Positions 26,821-39,156 of a stretch of DNA of 64,000 bases are shown piece by piece. The translations under genes and the position numbers were made by a program. Under the pieces are notes generated by a model that saw only the letters and a list, made by a program, of their open reading frames with translations, ran no database searches and was not told the DNA's origin. Origin of the DNA: Calliopsis andreniformis (Eukaryota > Arthropoda > Insecta > Hymenoptera > Andrenidae); assembly GCF_051401765.1 (NCBI RefSeq), contig NW_027480438.1, forward strand, positions 2,232,001-2,296,000, given 5' to 3'. Position 1 is the first letter of the stretch, and each line of letters begins with the position of its first letter.

Positions 26821-29800
26821 CAATCGTCAATCCTCAATCCTAATTCCTCAAACCTCATTCTTCAATCCTCAATACCCAATCCTCAATTTCAATCCTCAAT
26901 CCTCAATCCTCACTTCTCAATCCTCAATCGTCAACCCTCAGCCCTCATCCTACATCCTCAATCCTCAATCCTCAATCCTCAATCCTAATTCCTCAATAAT
27001 CATTCTTCAATCCTCAATACCCAATCCTCAATTTCAATCCTCAATCCTCAGTCCTCATTTCTCAATCCTCAATCCTCAACCCTCAGCCCTCATCCTCCAT
27101 CCTCAGTACTCAATCCTCTATCCTCAATCTTCTATACTCAATGCTCAATCTTCAATCCTCATCCCTCAATCCTCAATCCTCAATCCTCAATCTTCAATCC
27201 TCAATAGTCAATCTGCAATCCTCAATCCTCAAACCTCAATCCTCAATCCTCATTCCTCTATCCTCAATACCCAATCCTCAATCGTCAATCTTCAATCCTC
27301 AATACTCAATCTTCAATCCTCAATCCTCAATCATCAATCCTCAATATTCAATCATCAATACTCAATCTTCAATCCTCATTCCTCAATCCCCAATTCTCAA
27401 TCCTCAATCCTCAATCCTCAGTCCTCAATCCACAATCCTCAACCTTCTATACTCAATAATCAATCTCCAATCCTCAATCCTCACTCCTCAATCTTCAACC
27501 CTGAATCCTCAATCCTCAATACTCAATCCTCAATCTTCAATACTCAATACTCAATCTTCAATCCTCAATCCCAAATCCTCAATCCTCAGTCCTCTATCTT
27601 CAACCCTCAACACTCAATCTTCAATCCTCAATCCTCAATCCTCAATCCTCAATCCTCAATCTTCAATCCTCATCACTAATCTTCAATCAGCAATCCTCAA
27701 TCCTCAATTCTCAGTCGTCAATCCTCAGTCATCAATCCTCAATCTTCAATACTCAATCGTCAATCCTTAGTCCTCAATCCTCAATCCTCAATCCTCGTTC
27801 CTCAAACCTCAATCCTCAACCCTCAGTCTTCATCCTCAATCCTCAAACCTCAATCCTCAATCCTCAATATTCAATCATCAATCCTCAAACCTCAATCTTC
27901 AATCCTCATTCTTCAATCCTAAATACCCAATCCTCAATCTTCAATCCTCAATCCTCAATCCTCAATTCTCAATCCTCAATCCTTAATCCTCAGACCTCAA
28001 ACATCAATATTCAACCCTCAGTCCTCGTCCTCAATCCACAACCCTCAATCCTCAGTCCTCAATATTCAATCATCAATATTCAATCTTCAATCCTCAATCC
28101 TCAATCCTCAATCCTCAATCCTCAATCCTCAATCCTCAATCTTCAATCCTGAATCCTCAATCCTGAATACTCAATCCTCAATCTTCAATCCTCAATACTC
28201 AATCTTCAATCCTCAATCCTCAATCCTCAATCCTCAATCCTCAATCTTCAATTCTCAACACTCAATCTTCAATCGTCAATCCTCAATTCTCAATCCTCAA
28301 TCCTCATTCTTCAATCTTCAATACTCAATACTCAATCTTCAGTCCTCAATCCTCAATCCTCAATCCTCAATCCTCAATCTTCAATCCTCAACACTCAATC
28401 CTCAATCCTCAATCCTCAATACTAATTCCTCAATCCTCATTCTTCAATCCTCAATACCCAATCCTCAATTTCAATCCTCAATCCTCAATCCTCATTTCTC
28501 AATCCTCAATCCTCAACCCTCAGCCCTCATCCTCCATCCTCAATCCTCAATCCTCAATCCTCAATCTTCAATCCTCAATTCTCAATCTTCAGTCCTCGAT
28601 CCTCAATCATCAATCCTCAATCCTCAATCCTCAGGCATCAATACTCAATCCTCAATGCTCAATCCTCAATCCTCAATCCTCAATCCTCATTCCTCAATCC
28701 TCAATACCCAATCATCAATCCTCAATCCTCAATCCTCAATCCTCAATGTTCAGTCATCGATACTCAATCTTCAATCCCCAATCATCAATCCTCAATACTT
28801 AATCTTCAATCCTCAATCCTCAATCCTCAATCCTCAATCCTCAATCCACAGGCGTCAATACTCAATCTACAATATTCAATCCTCAATCCTTAATCCTCAA
28901 TCCACAATCCTCAACCTTCAATACTCAATACTCAATCTTCAATCCTCAATCCTCAAACCTCAATCCTCAATCCTCATTCTTCAATCCTAAATACCCAATC
29001 CTCAATCTTCAATCCTCAATCCTCAATACTCAATTCTCAATCCTCAATCCTTAATCCTCAGACCTCAAACATCAATATTCAACCCTCAGTCCTCGTCCTC
29101 AATCCACAACCCTCAATCCTCAGTCCTCAATATTCAATCATCAATATTCAATCTTCAAGCCTCAATCCTCAATCCTCAATCCTTAATCCTCAATCCTCAG
29201 TCTTCAACCCTGAATACTCAATCCTCAATACTCAATCCTCAATCTTCAATCCTCAATACTCAATCTTCAATCCTCAATCCTCAAACCTCAATCCTTAATA
29301 TTCAATCATCAATACTCAATCTTCAATCCTCAATCCTCAATCCTCAATTCTCAATCCTCAATCCTCAATCCTCAATCCTCAATCCTCAATCCTCAATCCT
29401 CAATCCTCAATCCACAATCCTCAACCTTCTATACTCAATAATCAATCTCCAATCCTAGATCCTCAATCCTCAATCCTCAATCCTCAATCTTCCACCCTGA
29501 ATCCTCAATCCTCAATACTCAATCCTCAATCTTCAATCCTCAATACTCAATCTTCATTCCTCAATCCTCAATCCTCAATCCTCAATCCTCAATCTTCAAC
29601 CCTCAATACTCAATCTTCGATCCTCAATCCTCAATCCTCAATCCACAATCCTCAATCTTCAATCCTCAACACTAATCTTCAATCCTCAATCCTCAATCCT
29701 CAATCCTCAATACTCATTCTTCAATCCTCAATACCCAATCCTCAATCTTCAATCCTCAATCGTCAATCCTCAATCCTAATTCCTCAAACCTCATTCTTCA

Positions 29801-31769
29801 ATCCTCAATACCCAATCCTCAATTTCAATCCTCAATCCTCAATCCTCACTTCTCAATCCTCAATCGTCAACCCTCAGCCCTCATCCTACATCCTCAATCC
29901 TCAATCCTCAATCCTCAATCCTAATTCCTCAATCCTCATTCTTCAATCCTCAATACCCAATCCTCAATTTCAATCCTCAATCCTCAATCCTCATTTCTCA
30001 ATCCTCAATCCTCAACCCTCAACCCTCATCCTCCATCCTCAGTACTCAATCCTCTATCCTCAATCTTCTATCCCCAATACTCAATCTTCAATCCTCATCC
30101 CTCAATCCTCAATCCTCAATCCTCAATCTTCAATCCTCAATAGTCAATCTGCAATCCTCAATCCTCAAACCTCAATCCTCAATCCTCATTCCTCTATCCT
30201 CAATACCCAATCCTCAATCGTCAATCTTCAATCCTCAATCCTCAATATTCAATCATCAATACTCAATATTCAATACTCAATCTTCAATCCTCAATACTCA
30301 ATCTTCAATCCTCAATCCTCAATCCTCAATCCTCAATCCTCAATCCTCAGGCATCAATACTCAATCTACAATATTCAATCCTCAATCCTTAATCCTCAAT
30401 CCACAATCCTCAACCTTCAATACTCAATACTCAATCTTCAATCCTCGACTCTCAGTCCTCAATCCTCAATCCACAATCCTCAATATTCAAACCTCAATAC
30501 TCAATCTTCAATCATCATCCTCAATCCTCAATTCTCAGTCGTCAATCCTCAGTCGTCAATCCTCAATATTCAATACTCAATCGTCAATCCTTAGTCCTCA
30601 ATCCTCAATCCTCAATCCTCGTTCCTCAAACCTCAATCCTCAACCCTCAGTCTTCATCCTCAATCCTCAAACCTCAATCCTCAATCCTCAATATTCAGTC
30701 ATCAATACTCAATCTTCAATCCTCAATCCTCAAACCTCAATCCTCAATCCTCATTCTTCAATCCTAAATACCCAATCCTCAATCTTCAATCCCCAATCCT
30801 CAATCCTCAATTCTCAATCCTCAATCCTTAATCCTCAGACCTCAAACATCAATATTCAACCCTCAGTCCTCGTCCTCAATCCACAACACTCAATCCTCAG
30901 TCCTCAATATTCAATCATCAATATTCAATCTTCAGTCCTCACTCCTCAATCCTCAATTCTCAATCCTCAATCCTCAGTCCTCAGACCTCAAACCTCAATG
31001 CTCAACTCTCAGCCCCCATCCTCAATCCTCAATCCTCAATCTTCAATCCTCAATCCTCAATCCTCAAGCCTCAGTCCTCAATCCTCAATCCTCAATCCTC
31101 AGTCCTCAAACCTCAATCCTCAACACTCAATTCTCAATCCTCAATCTTCAATCCTCAATCCTCAATACACAATCCCCAATCCTCAATCCTCAGGCATCAA
31201 TACTCAATCTTCAATACTCAATCCTCGATCCTCAATCCTCAATCCTCAATCCTCAACCCTCAATCCTCATACCTCAAACCTCAATCCTCAGCCCTCAGTC
31301 CTCATACTCAATACTCAATTCTCAATCCTCAATCCTCAATCCTCAATCTTCAATCCTCAATCTTCAATCCTCAATAATCAACCTCCAATCCTAGATCCTC
31401 AATCTCCAATCTTCAATCCTTAATCCTCAATCTTCAATCCTTAATTCTCAATCGTCAATCTTCAATCCTCAATACTCAATCTTCAATCCTCAATCCTCAA
31501 TCCTAAATCCTCAATCCTTAATCCTCAATCGTCAATCTTCAATCCTCAATACTCAATCTTCAATCCTCAATCCTCAATCCTCAATCCTCAATCCTCAATC
31601 CTCAATCCTCAATCCTCAATTCTCAATCGTCAATCTTCAATCCTCAACCGTCAGTCCTCGTCCTCAATCCTCAACCCTCAATCCTCAATCCTCAATCTTC
31701 AATCATTAATACTCAATCTTCAATCCCCAATTCTCATTCCTAAATCCTCAACCCTCAATCCTCAATATT
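26402..31769. repeat. HOR-II unit, 5,368 bp, enlarged by a HOR-I-related insertion
   Basis: Box B is at 26402 and ttccaccctgaa at 26554 and 29490. The agtcaatctgc string near 27208 shows that the second-half series had been reached before the insertion (about 27300-28940). After it, the unit resumes with cagacctcaaacatc at 29059 and again at 30836, ending with the 934-bp subtype at 31770. From about 29284 it is parallel to 20117-22602 at an offset of 9,167 bp. Confidence 0.78.
27300..28940. repeat. HOR-I-related segment inside the HOR-II array (first)
   Basis: From 27431 it follows 18481 onward at a constant offset of 8,950 bp, with cagacctcaaacatc at 27991 and the caatgctcaatc string at 28653. 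It rejoins HOR-II near 28940. It has no box C, terminal repeat or target-site duplication that I can see, so copying by recombination is more likely than transposition. Confidence 0.75.
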
Positions 31770-34700
31770 CAACACACAACCATCAACCATCAATTCTCAA
31801 TACTCAACCATCAATCCTCAATCCTCAATCCTCAATCCTCAATCCACAATCCTCAACCTTCTATACTCAATAATCAATCTCCAATCCTAGATCCTCAATC
31901 CTCAATCCTCAATCCTCAATCTTCCACCCTGAATCCTCAATCCTCAATACTCAATCCTCAACCTTCAATCCTCAATACTCAATCTTCATTCCTCAATCCT
32001 CAATCCTCAATCCTCAATCCTCAATCTTCAACCCTCAACACTCAATCTTCGATCCTCAATCCTCAATCCTCAATCCACAATCCTCAATCTTCAATCCTCA
32101 ACACTAATCTTCAATCCTCAATCCTCAATCCTCAATCCTCAATACTCATTCTTCAATCCTCAATACCCAATCCTCAATCTTCAATCCTCAATCGTCAATC
32201 CTCAATCCTAATTCCTCAAACCTCATTCTTCAATCCTCAATACCCAATCCTCAATTTCAATCCTCAATCCTCAATCCTCACTTCTCAATCCTCAATCGTC
32301 AACCCTCAGCCCTCATCCTACATCCTCAATCCTCAATCCTCAATCCTCAATCCTCAATATTCAATCATCAATACTCAATCTTCAATCCTCAATCCTCAAA
32401 CCTCAATCCTCAATCCTCATTCTTCAATCCTAAATACCCAATCCTCAATCTTCAATCCTCAATCCTCAATACTCAATTCTCAATCCTCAATCCTTAATCC
32501 TCAGACCTCAAACATCAATATTCAACCCCCAGTCCTCGTCCTCAATCCACAACACTCAATCCTCAGTCCTCAATATTCAATCATCAATATTCAATCTTCA
32601 AGCCACAATCCTCAATCCTCAATCCTTAATCCTCAATCCTCAGTCTTCAACCCTGAATACTCAATCCTCAATACTCAATCCTCAATCCTCAATCCTCAAT
32701 ACTCAATCTTCAATCCTCAATCCTCAAACCTCAATCCTTAATATTCAATCATCAATACTCAATCTTCAATCCTCAATCCTCAATCCTCAATTCTCAATCC
32801 TCAATCCTCAATCCTCAATCCTCAATCCTCAATCCTCAATCCTCAATCCACAATCCTCAACCTTCTATACTCAATAATCAATCTCCAATCCTAGATCCTC
32901 AATCATCAATCCTCAATCCTCAATCTTCCACCCTGAATCCTCAATCCTCAATACTCAATCCTCAATCTTCAATCCTCAATACTCAATCTTCATTCCTCAA
33001 TCCTCAATCCTCAATCCTCAATCCTCAATCTTCAACCCTCAATACTCAATCTTCGATCCTCAATCCTCAATCCTCAATCCACAATCCTCAATCTTCAATC
33101 CTCAACACTAATCATCAATCCTCAATCCTCAATCCTCAATCCTCAATACTCATTCTTCAATCCTCAATACCCAATCCTCAATCTTCAATCCTCAATCGTC
33201 AATCCTCAATCCTAATTCCTCAAACCTCATTCTTCAATCCTCAATACCCAATCCTCAATTTCAATCCTCAATCCTCAATCCTCACTTCTCAATCCTCAAT
33301 CGTCAACCCTCAGCCCTCATCCTACATCCTCAATCCTCAATCCTCAATCCTCAATCCTAATTCCTCAAACCTCATTCTTCAATCCTCAATACCCAATCCT
33401 CAATTTCAATCCTCAATCCTCAATCCTCATTTCTCAATCCTCAATCCTCAACCCTCAGCCCTCATCCTCCATCCTCAGTACTCAATCCTCTATCCTCAAT
33501 CTTCTATCCTCAATACTCAATCTTCAATCCTCATCCCTCAATCCTCAATCCTCAATCCTCAATCCTCAATCCTCAATCTTCAATCCTCAATAGTCAATCT
33601 GCAATCCTCAATCCTCAAACCTCAATCCTCAATCCTCATTCCTCTATCCTCAATACCCAATCCTCAATCGTCAATCTTCAATCCTCAATCCTCAATATTC
33701 AATCATCAATACTCAATATTCAATCCTCAATCTTCAATCCTCAATACTCAATCTTCAATCCTCAATCCTCAATCCTCAATCCTCAATCCTCAATCCTCAG
33801 GCATCAATACTCAATCTACAATATTCAATCCTCAATCCTTAATCCTCAATCCACAATCCTCAACCTTCAATACTCAATACTCAATCTTCAATCCTCAATT
33901 CTCAGTCATCAATCCTCAATCCACAATCCTCAATATTCAAACCTCAATACTCAATCTTCAATCATCATCCTCAATCCTCAATTCTCAGTCGTCAATCCTC
34001 AGTCGTCAATCCTCAATATTCAATACTCAATCGTCAATCCTTAGTCCTCAATCCTCAATCCTCAATCCTCGTTCCTCAAACCTCAATCCTCAACCCTCAG
34101 TCTTCATCCTCAATCCTCAAACCTCAATCCTCAATCCTCAATATTCAGTCATCAATACTCAATCTTCAATCCTCAATCCTCAAACCTCAATCCTCAATCC
34201 TCATTCTTCAATCCTAAATACCCAATCCTCAATCTTCAATCCCCAATCCTCAATCCTCAATTCTCAATCCTCAATCCTTAATCCTCAGACCTCAAACATC
34301 AATATTCAACCCTCAGTCCTCGTCCTCAATCCACAACACTCAATCCTCAGTCCTCAATATTCAATCATCAATATTCAATCTTCAGTCCTCACTCCTCAAT
34401 CCTCAATTCTCAATCCTCAATCCTCAGTCCTCAGACCTCAAACCTCAATCCTCAACTCTCAGCCCCCATCCTCAATCCTCAATCCTCAATCTTCAATCCT
34501 CAATCCTCAATCCTCAAGCCTCAGTCCTCAATCATCAATCCTCAATCCTCAGTCCTCAAACCTCAATCCTCAACACTCAATTCTCAATCCTCAATCTTCA
34601 ATCCTCAATCCTCAATCCACAATCCCCAATCCTCAATCCTCAGGCATCAATACTCAATCTTCAATACGCAATCCTCGATCCTCAATCCTCAATCCTCAAT

Positions 34701-35205
34701 CCTCAACCCTCAATCCTCATACCTCAAACCTCAATCCTCAGCCCTCAGTCCTCATACTCAATTCTCAATTCTCAATCGTCAATCCTCAATCCTCAATCTT
34801 CAATCCTCAATAATCAACCTCCAATCCTAGATCCTCAATCTCCAATCTTCAATCCTTAATCCTCAATCTTCAATCCTTAATTCTCAATCGTCAATCTTCA
34901 ATCCTCAATACTCAATCTTCAATCCTCAATCCTCAATCCTAAATCCTCAATCCTTAATCCTCAATCGTCAATCTTCAATCCTCAATACTCAATCTTCAAT
35001 CCTCAATCCTCAATCCTCAATCCTCAATCCTCAATCCTCAATCCTCAATCCTCAATTCTCAATCGTCAATCTTCAATCCTCAACCGTCAGTCCTCGTCCT
35101 TAATCCTCAACCCTCAATCCTCAATCCTCAATCTTCAATCATTAATACTCAATCTTCAATCCCCAATTCTCATTCCTAAATCCTCAACCCTCAATCCTCA
35201 ATATT
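31770..35205. repeat. HOR-II unit, 3,436 bp, complete reference copy
   Basis: This is the most complete unit and a good reference. From box B the landmarks are ttccaccctgaa +152 (31922), cagacctcaaacatc +732 (32502), second ttccaccctgaa preceded by atcatcaatcc +1,156 (32926), aggcatcaatactcaatctac ending near +2,046 (33816), second cagacctcaaacatc +2,516 (34286), then cagcccccatcc, ataatcaacctcc and accgtcagtcctcg before the next box B. Both ttccaccctgaa and cagacctcaaacatc occur twice, once in each half, with different flanking variants, so the unit is a diverged dimer of roughly 1.7-kb halves. The end is the 920-bp subtype. Confidence 0.88.
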
Positions 35206-36259
35206 CAACACACAACCATCAACCATCAATTCTCAATACTCAACCATCAATCCTCAATCCTCAATCCTCAATCCTCAATCCACAGTCCTCAACCTTCTAT
35301 ACTCAATAATCAATCTCCAATCCTAGATCCTCAATCCTCAATCCTCAATCCTCAATCTTCCACCCTGAATCCTCAATCCTCAATACTCAATCCTCAATCT
35401 TCAATCCTCAATACTCAATCTTCATTCCTCAATCCTCAATCCTCAATCCTCAATCCTCAATCTTCAACCCTCAACACTCAATCTTCGATCCTCAATCCTC
35501 AATCCTCAATCCACAATCCTCAATCTTCAATCCTCAACACTAATCTTCAATCCTCAATCCTCAATCCTCAATCCTCAATACTCATTCTTCAATCCTCAAT
35601 ACCCAATCCTCAATCTTCAATCCTCAATCTTCAATCCTCAATCCTCAATCCTCAATCCTCAATCCTCAATCCTCAATCCTCAATCCTCAATTCTCAATCG
35701 TCAATCTTCAATCCTCAACCGTCAGTCCTCGTCCTTAATCCTCAACCCTCAATCCTCAATCCTCAATCTTCAATCATTAATACTCAATCTTCAATCCCCA
35801 ATTCTCATTCCTAAATCCTCAACCCTCAATCCTCAATATTCAACACACAACCATCAACCATCAATTCTCAATACTCAACCATCAATCCTCAATCCTCAAT
35901 CCTCAATCCTCAATACACAATCCTCAACCTTCTATACTCAATAATCAATCTCCAATCCTAGATCCTCAATCCTCAATCCTCAATCTTCCACCCTGAATCC
36001 TCAATCCTCAATACTCAATCCTCAATCTTCAATCCTCAATACTCAATCTTCATTCCTCAATCCTCAATCCTCAATCCTCAATCCTCAATCTTCAACCCTC
36101 AACACTCAATCTTCGATCCTCAATCCTCAATCCTCAATCCACAATCCTCAATCTTCAATCCTCAACACTAATCTTCAATCCTCAATCCTCAATCCTCAAT
36201 CCTCAATACTCATTCTTCAATCCTCAATACCCAATCCTCAATCTTCAATCCTCAATCGT
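34990..36259. repeat. 635-bp tandem duplication around box B (second occurrence)
   Basis: Box B copies are at 35206 and 35841 (635 bp), with the join at 35625. It is 9,439 bp after the first occurrence. The second copy has lost one heptamer just before ttccaccctgaa: its spacing from box B is 145 bp (35841 to 35986), against 152 bp in the first copy. The third occurrence shares this loss. Confidence 0.85.
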
Positions 36260-39156
36260 CAATCCTCAATCCTAATTCCTCAAACCTCATTCTTCAATCC
36301 TCAATACCCAATCCTCAATTTCAATCCTCAATCCTCAATCCTCACTTCTCAATCCTCAATCGTCAACCCTCAGCCCTCATCCTACATCCTCAATCCTCAA
36401 TCCTCAATCCTCAATCCTAATTCCTCAATAATCATTCTTCAATCCTCAATACCCAATCCTCAATTTCAATCCTCAATCCTCAATCCTCATTTCTCAATCC
36501 TCAATCCTCAACCCTCAGCCCTCATCCTCCATCCTCAGTACTCAATCCTCTATCCTCAATCTTCTATCCTCAATGCTCAATCTTCAATCCTCATCCCTCA
36601 ATCCTCAATCCTCAATCATCAATCCTCAATATTCAATCATCAATACTCAATCTTCAATCCTCATTCCTCAATCCCCAATTCTCAATCCTCAATCCTCAAT
36701 CCTCAGTCCTCAATCCACAATCCTCAACCTTCTATACTCAATAATCAATCTCCAATCCTCAATCCTCACTCCTCAATCTTCAACCCTGAATCCTCAATCC
36801 TCAATACTCAATCCTCAATCTTCAATACTCAATACTCAATCTTCAATCCTCAATCCCAAATCCTCAATCCTCAGTCCTCTATCTTCAACCCTCAACACTC
36901 AATCTTCAATCCTCAATCCTCAATCCTCAATCCTCAATCCTCAATCTTCAATCCTCATCACTAATCTTCAATCAGCAATCCTCAATCCTCAATTCTCAGT
37001 CGTCAATCCTCAGTCATCAATCCTCAATCTTCAATACTCAATCGTCAATCCTTAGTCCTCAATCCTCAATCCTCAATCCTCGTTCCTCAAACCTCAATCC
37101 TCAACCCTCAGTCTTCATCCTCAATCCTCAAACCTCAATCCTCAATCCTCAATATTCAATCCTCAATACCCAATCCTCAATCTTCAATCCTCAATCGTCA
37201 ATCCTCAATCCTCAATCTTCCACCCTGAATCCTCAATCCTCAATACTCAATCCTCAACCTTCAATCCTCAATACTCAATCTTCATTCCTCAATCCTCAAT
37301 CCTCAATCCTCAATCCTCAATCTTCAACCCTCAACACTCAATCTTCGATCCTCAATCCTCAATCCTCAATCCACAATCCTCAATCTTCAATCCTCAACAC
37401 TAATCTTCAATCCTCAATCCTCAATCCTCAATCCTCAATACTCATTCTTCAATCCTCAATACCCAATCCTCAATCTTCAATCCTCAATCGTCAATCCTCA
37501 ATCCTAATTCCTCAAACCTCATTCTTCAATCCTCAATACCCAATCCTCAATTTCAATCCTCAATCCTCAATCCTCACTTCTCAATCCTCAATCGTCAACC
37601 CTCAGCCCTCATCCTACATCCTCAATCCTCAATCCTCAATCCTCAATCCTCAATATTCAATCATCAATACTCAATCTTCAATCCTCAATCCTCAAACCTC
37701 AATCCTCAATCCTCATTCTTCAACCCTAAATACCCAATCCTCAATCTTCAATCCTCAATCCTCAATACTCAATTCTCAATCCTCAATCCTTAATCCTCAG
37801 ACCTCAAACATCAATATTCAACCCTCAGTCCTCGTCCTCAATCCACAACACTCAATCCTCAGTCCTCAATATTCAATCATCAATATTCAATCTTCAAGCC
37901 TCAATCCTCAATCCTCAATCCTTAATCCTCAATCCTCAGTCTTCAACCCTGAATACTCAATCCTCAATACTCAATCCTCAATCCTCAATCCTCAATACTC
38001 AATCTTCAATCCTCAATCCTCAAACCTCAATCCTTAATATTCAATCATCAATACTCAATCTTCAATCCTCAATCCTCAATCCTCAATTCTCAATCCTCAA
38101 TCCTCAATCCTCAATCCTCAATCCTCAATCCTCAATCCTCAATCCACAATCCTCAACCTTCTATACTCAATAATCAATCTCCAATCCTAGATCCTCAATC
38201 ATCAATCCTCAATCCTCAATCTTCCACCCTGAATCCTCAATCCTCAATACTCAATCCTCAATCTTCAATCCTCAATACTCAATCTTCATTCCTCAATCCT
38301 CAATCCTCAATCCTCAATCCTCAATCTTCAACCCTCAATACTCAATCTTCGATCCTCAATCCTCAATCCTCAATCCACAATCCTCAATCTTCAATCCTCA
38401 ACACTAATCATCAATCCTCAATCCTCAATCCTCAATCCTCAATACTCATTCTTCAATCCTCAATACCCAATCCTCAATCTTCAATCCTCAATCGTCAATC
38501 CTCAATCCTAATTCCTCAAACCTCATTCTTCAATCCTCAATACCCAATCCTCAATTTCAATCCTCAATCCTCAATCCTCACTTCTCAATCCTCAATCGTC
38601 AACCCTCAGCCCTCATCCTACATCCTCAATCCTCAATCCTCAATCCTCAATCCTAATTCCTCAAACCTCATTCTTCAATCCTCAATACCCAATCCTCAAT
38701 TTCAATCCTCAATCCTCAATCCTCATTTCTCAATCCTCAATCCTCCAACCTCAGCCCTCATCCTCCATCCTCAGTACTCAATCCTCTATCCTCAATCTTC
38801 TATCCTCAATACTCAATCTTCAATCCTCATCCCTCAATCCTCAATCCTCAATCCTCAATCCTCAATCTTCAATCCTCAATAGTCAATCTGCAATCCTCAA
38901 TCCTCAAACCTCAATCCTCAATCCTCATTCCTCTATCCTCAATACCCAATCCTCAATCGTCAATCTTCAATCCTCAATCCTCAATATTCAATCATCAATA
39001 CTCAATATTCAATCCTCAATCTTCAATCCTCAATACTCAATCTTCAATCCTCAATCCTCAATCCTCAATCCTCAATCCTCAATCCTCAGGCATCAATACT
39101 CAATCTACAATATTCAATCCTCAATCCTTAATCCTCAATCCACAATCCTCAATATT
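35841..39156. repeat. HOR-II composite unit, 3,316 bp, with insertion, restart and truncation
   Basis: Box B is at 35841 and ttccaccctgaa at 35986. Near 36613 the series switches to a HOR-I-related segment, and near 37150-37200 it jumps back into an HOR-II first half without box B (ttccaccctgaa 37218, cagacctcaaacatc 37798, ttccaccctgaa 38222). The second half is cut after the ctacaatattc string near 39108; box B follows at 39157, so roughly 1.35 kb of the normal unit end is missing. Confidence 0.75.
36613..37160. repeat. HOR-I-related segment inside the HOR-II array (second, shortened)
   Basis: The string cttctatac at 36729 corresponds to 27444 (offset 9,285) and 47124 (offset 10,395). Compared with the first segment, the agtcaatctgc part ahead of it is lost, and the segment stops before any cagacctcaaacatc string, returning to HOR-II near 37160. 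The 160-codon open frame in it is identical in predicted sequence to the one 10,395 bp further on. Confidence 0.72.

Noticed and set aside
27300..28940. Transposable element insertion
   Set aside because: The segment is satellite throughout, matches 18.48-19.99 kb, and shows no terminal repeats, target-site duplication or coding sequence.
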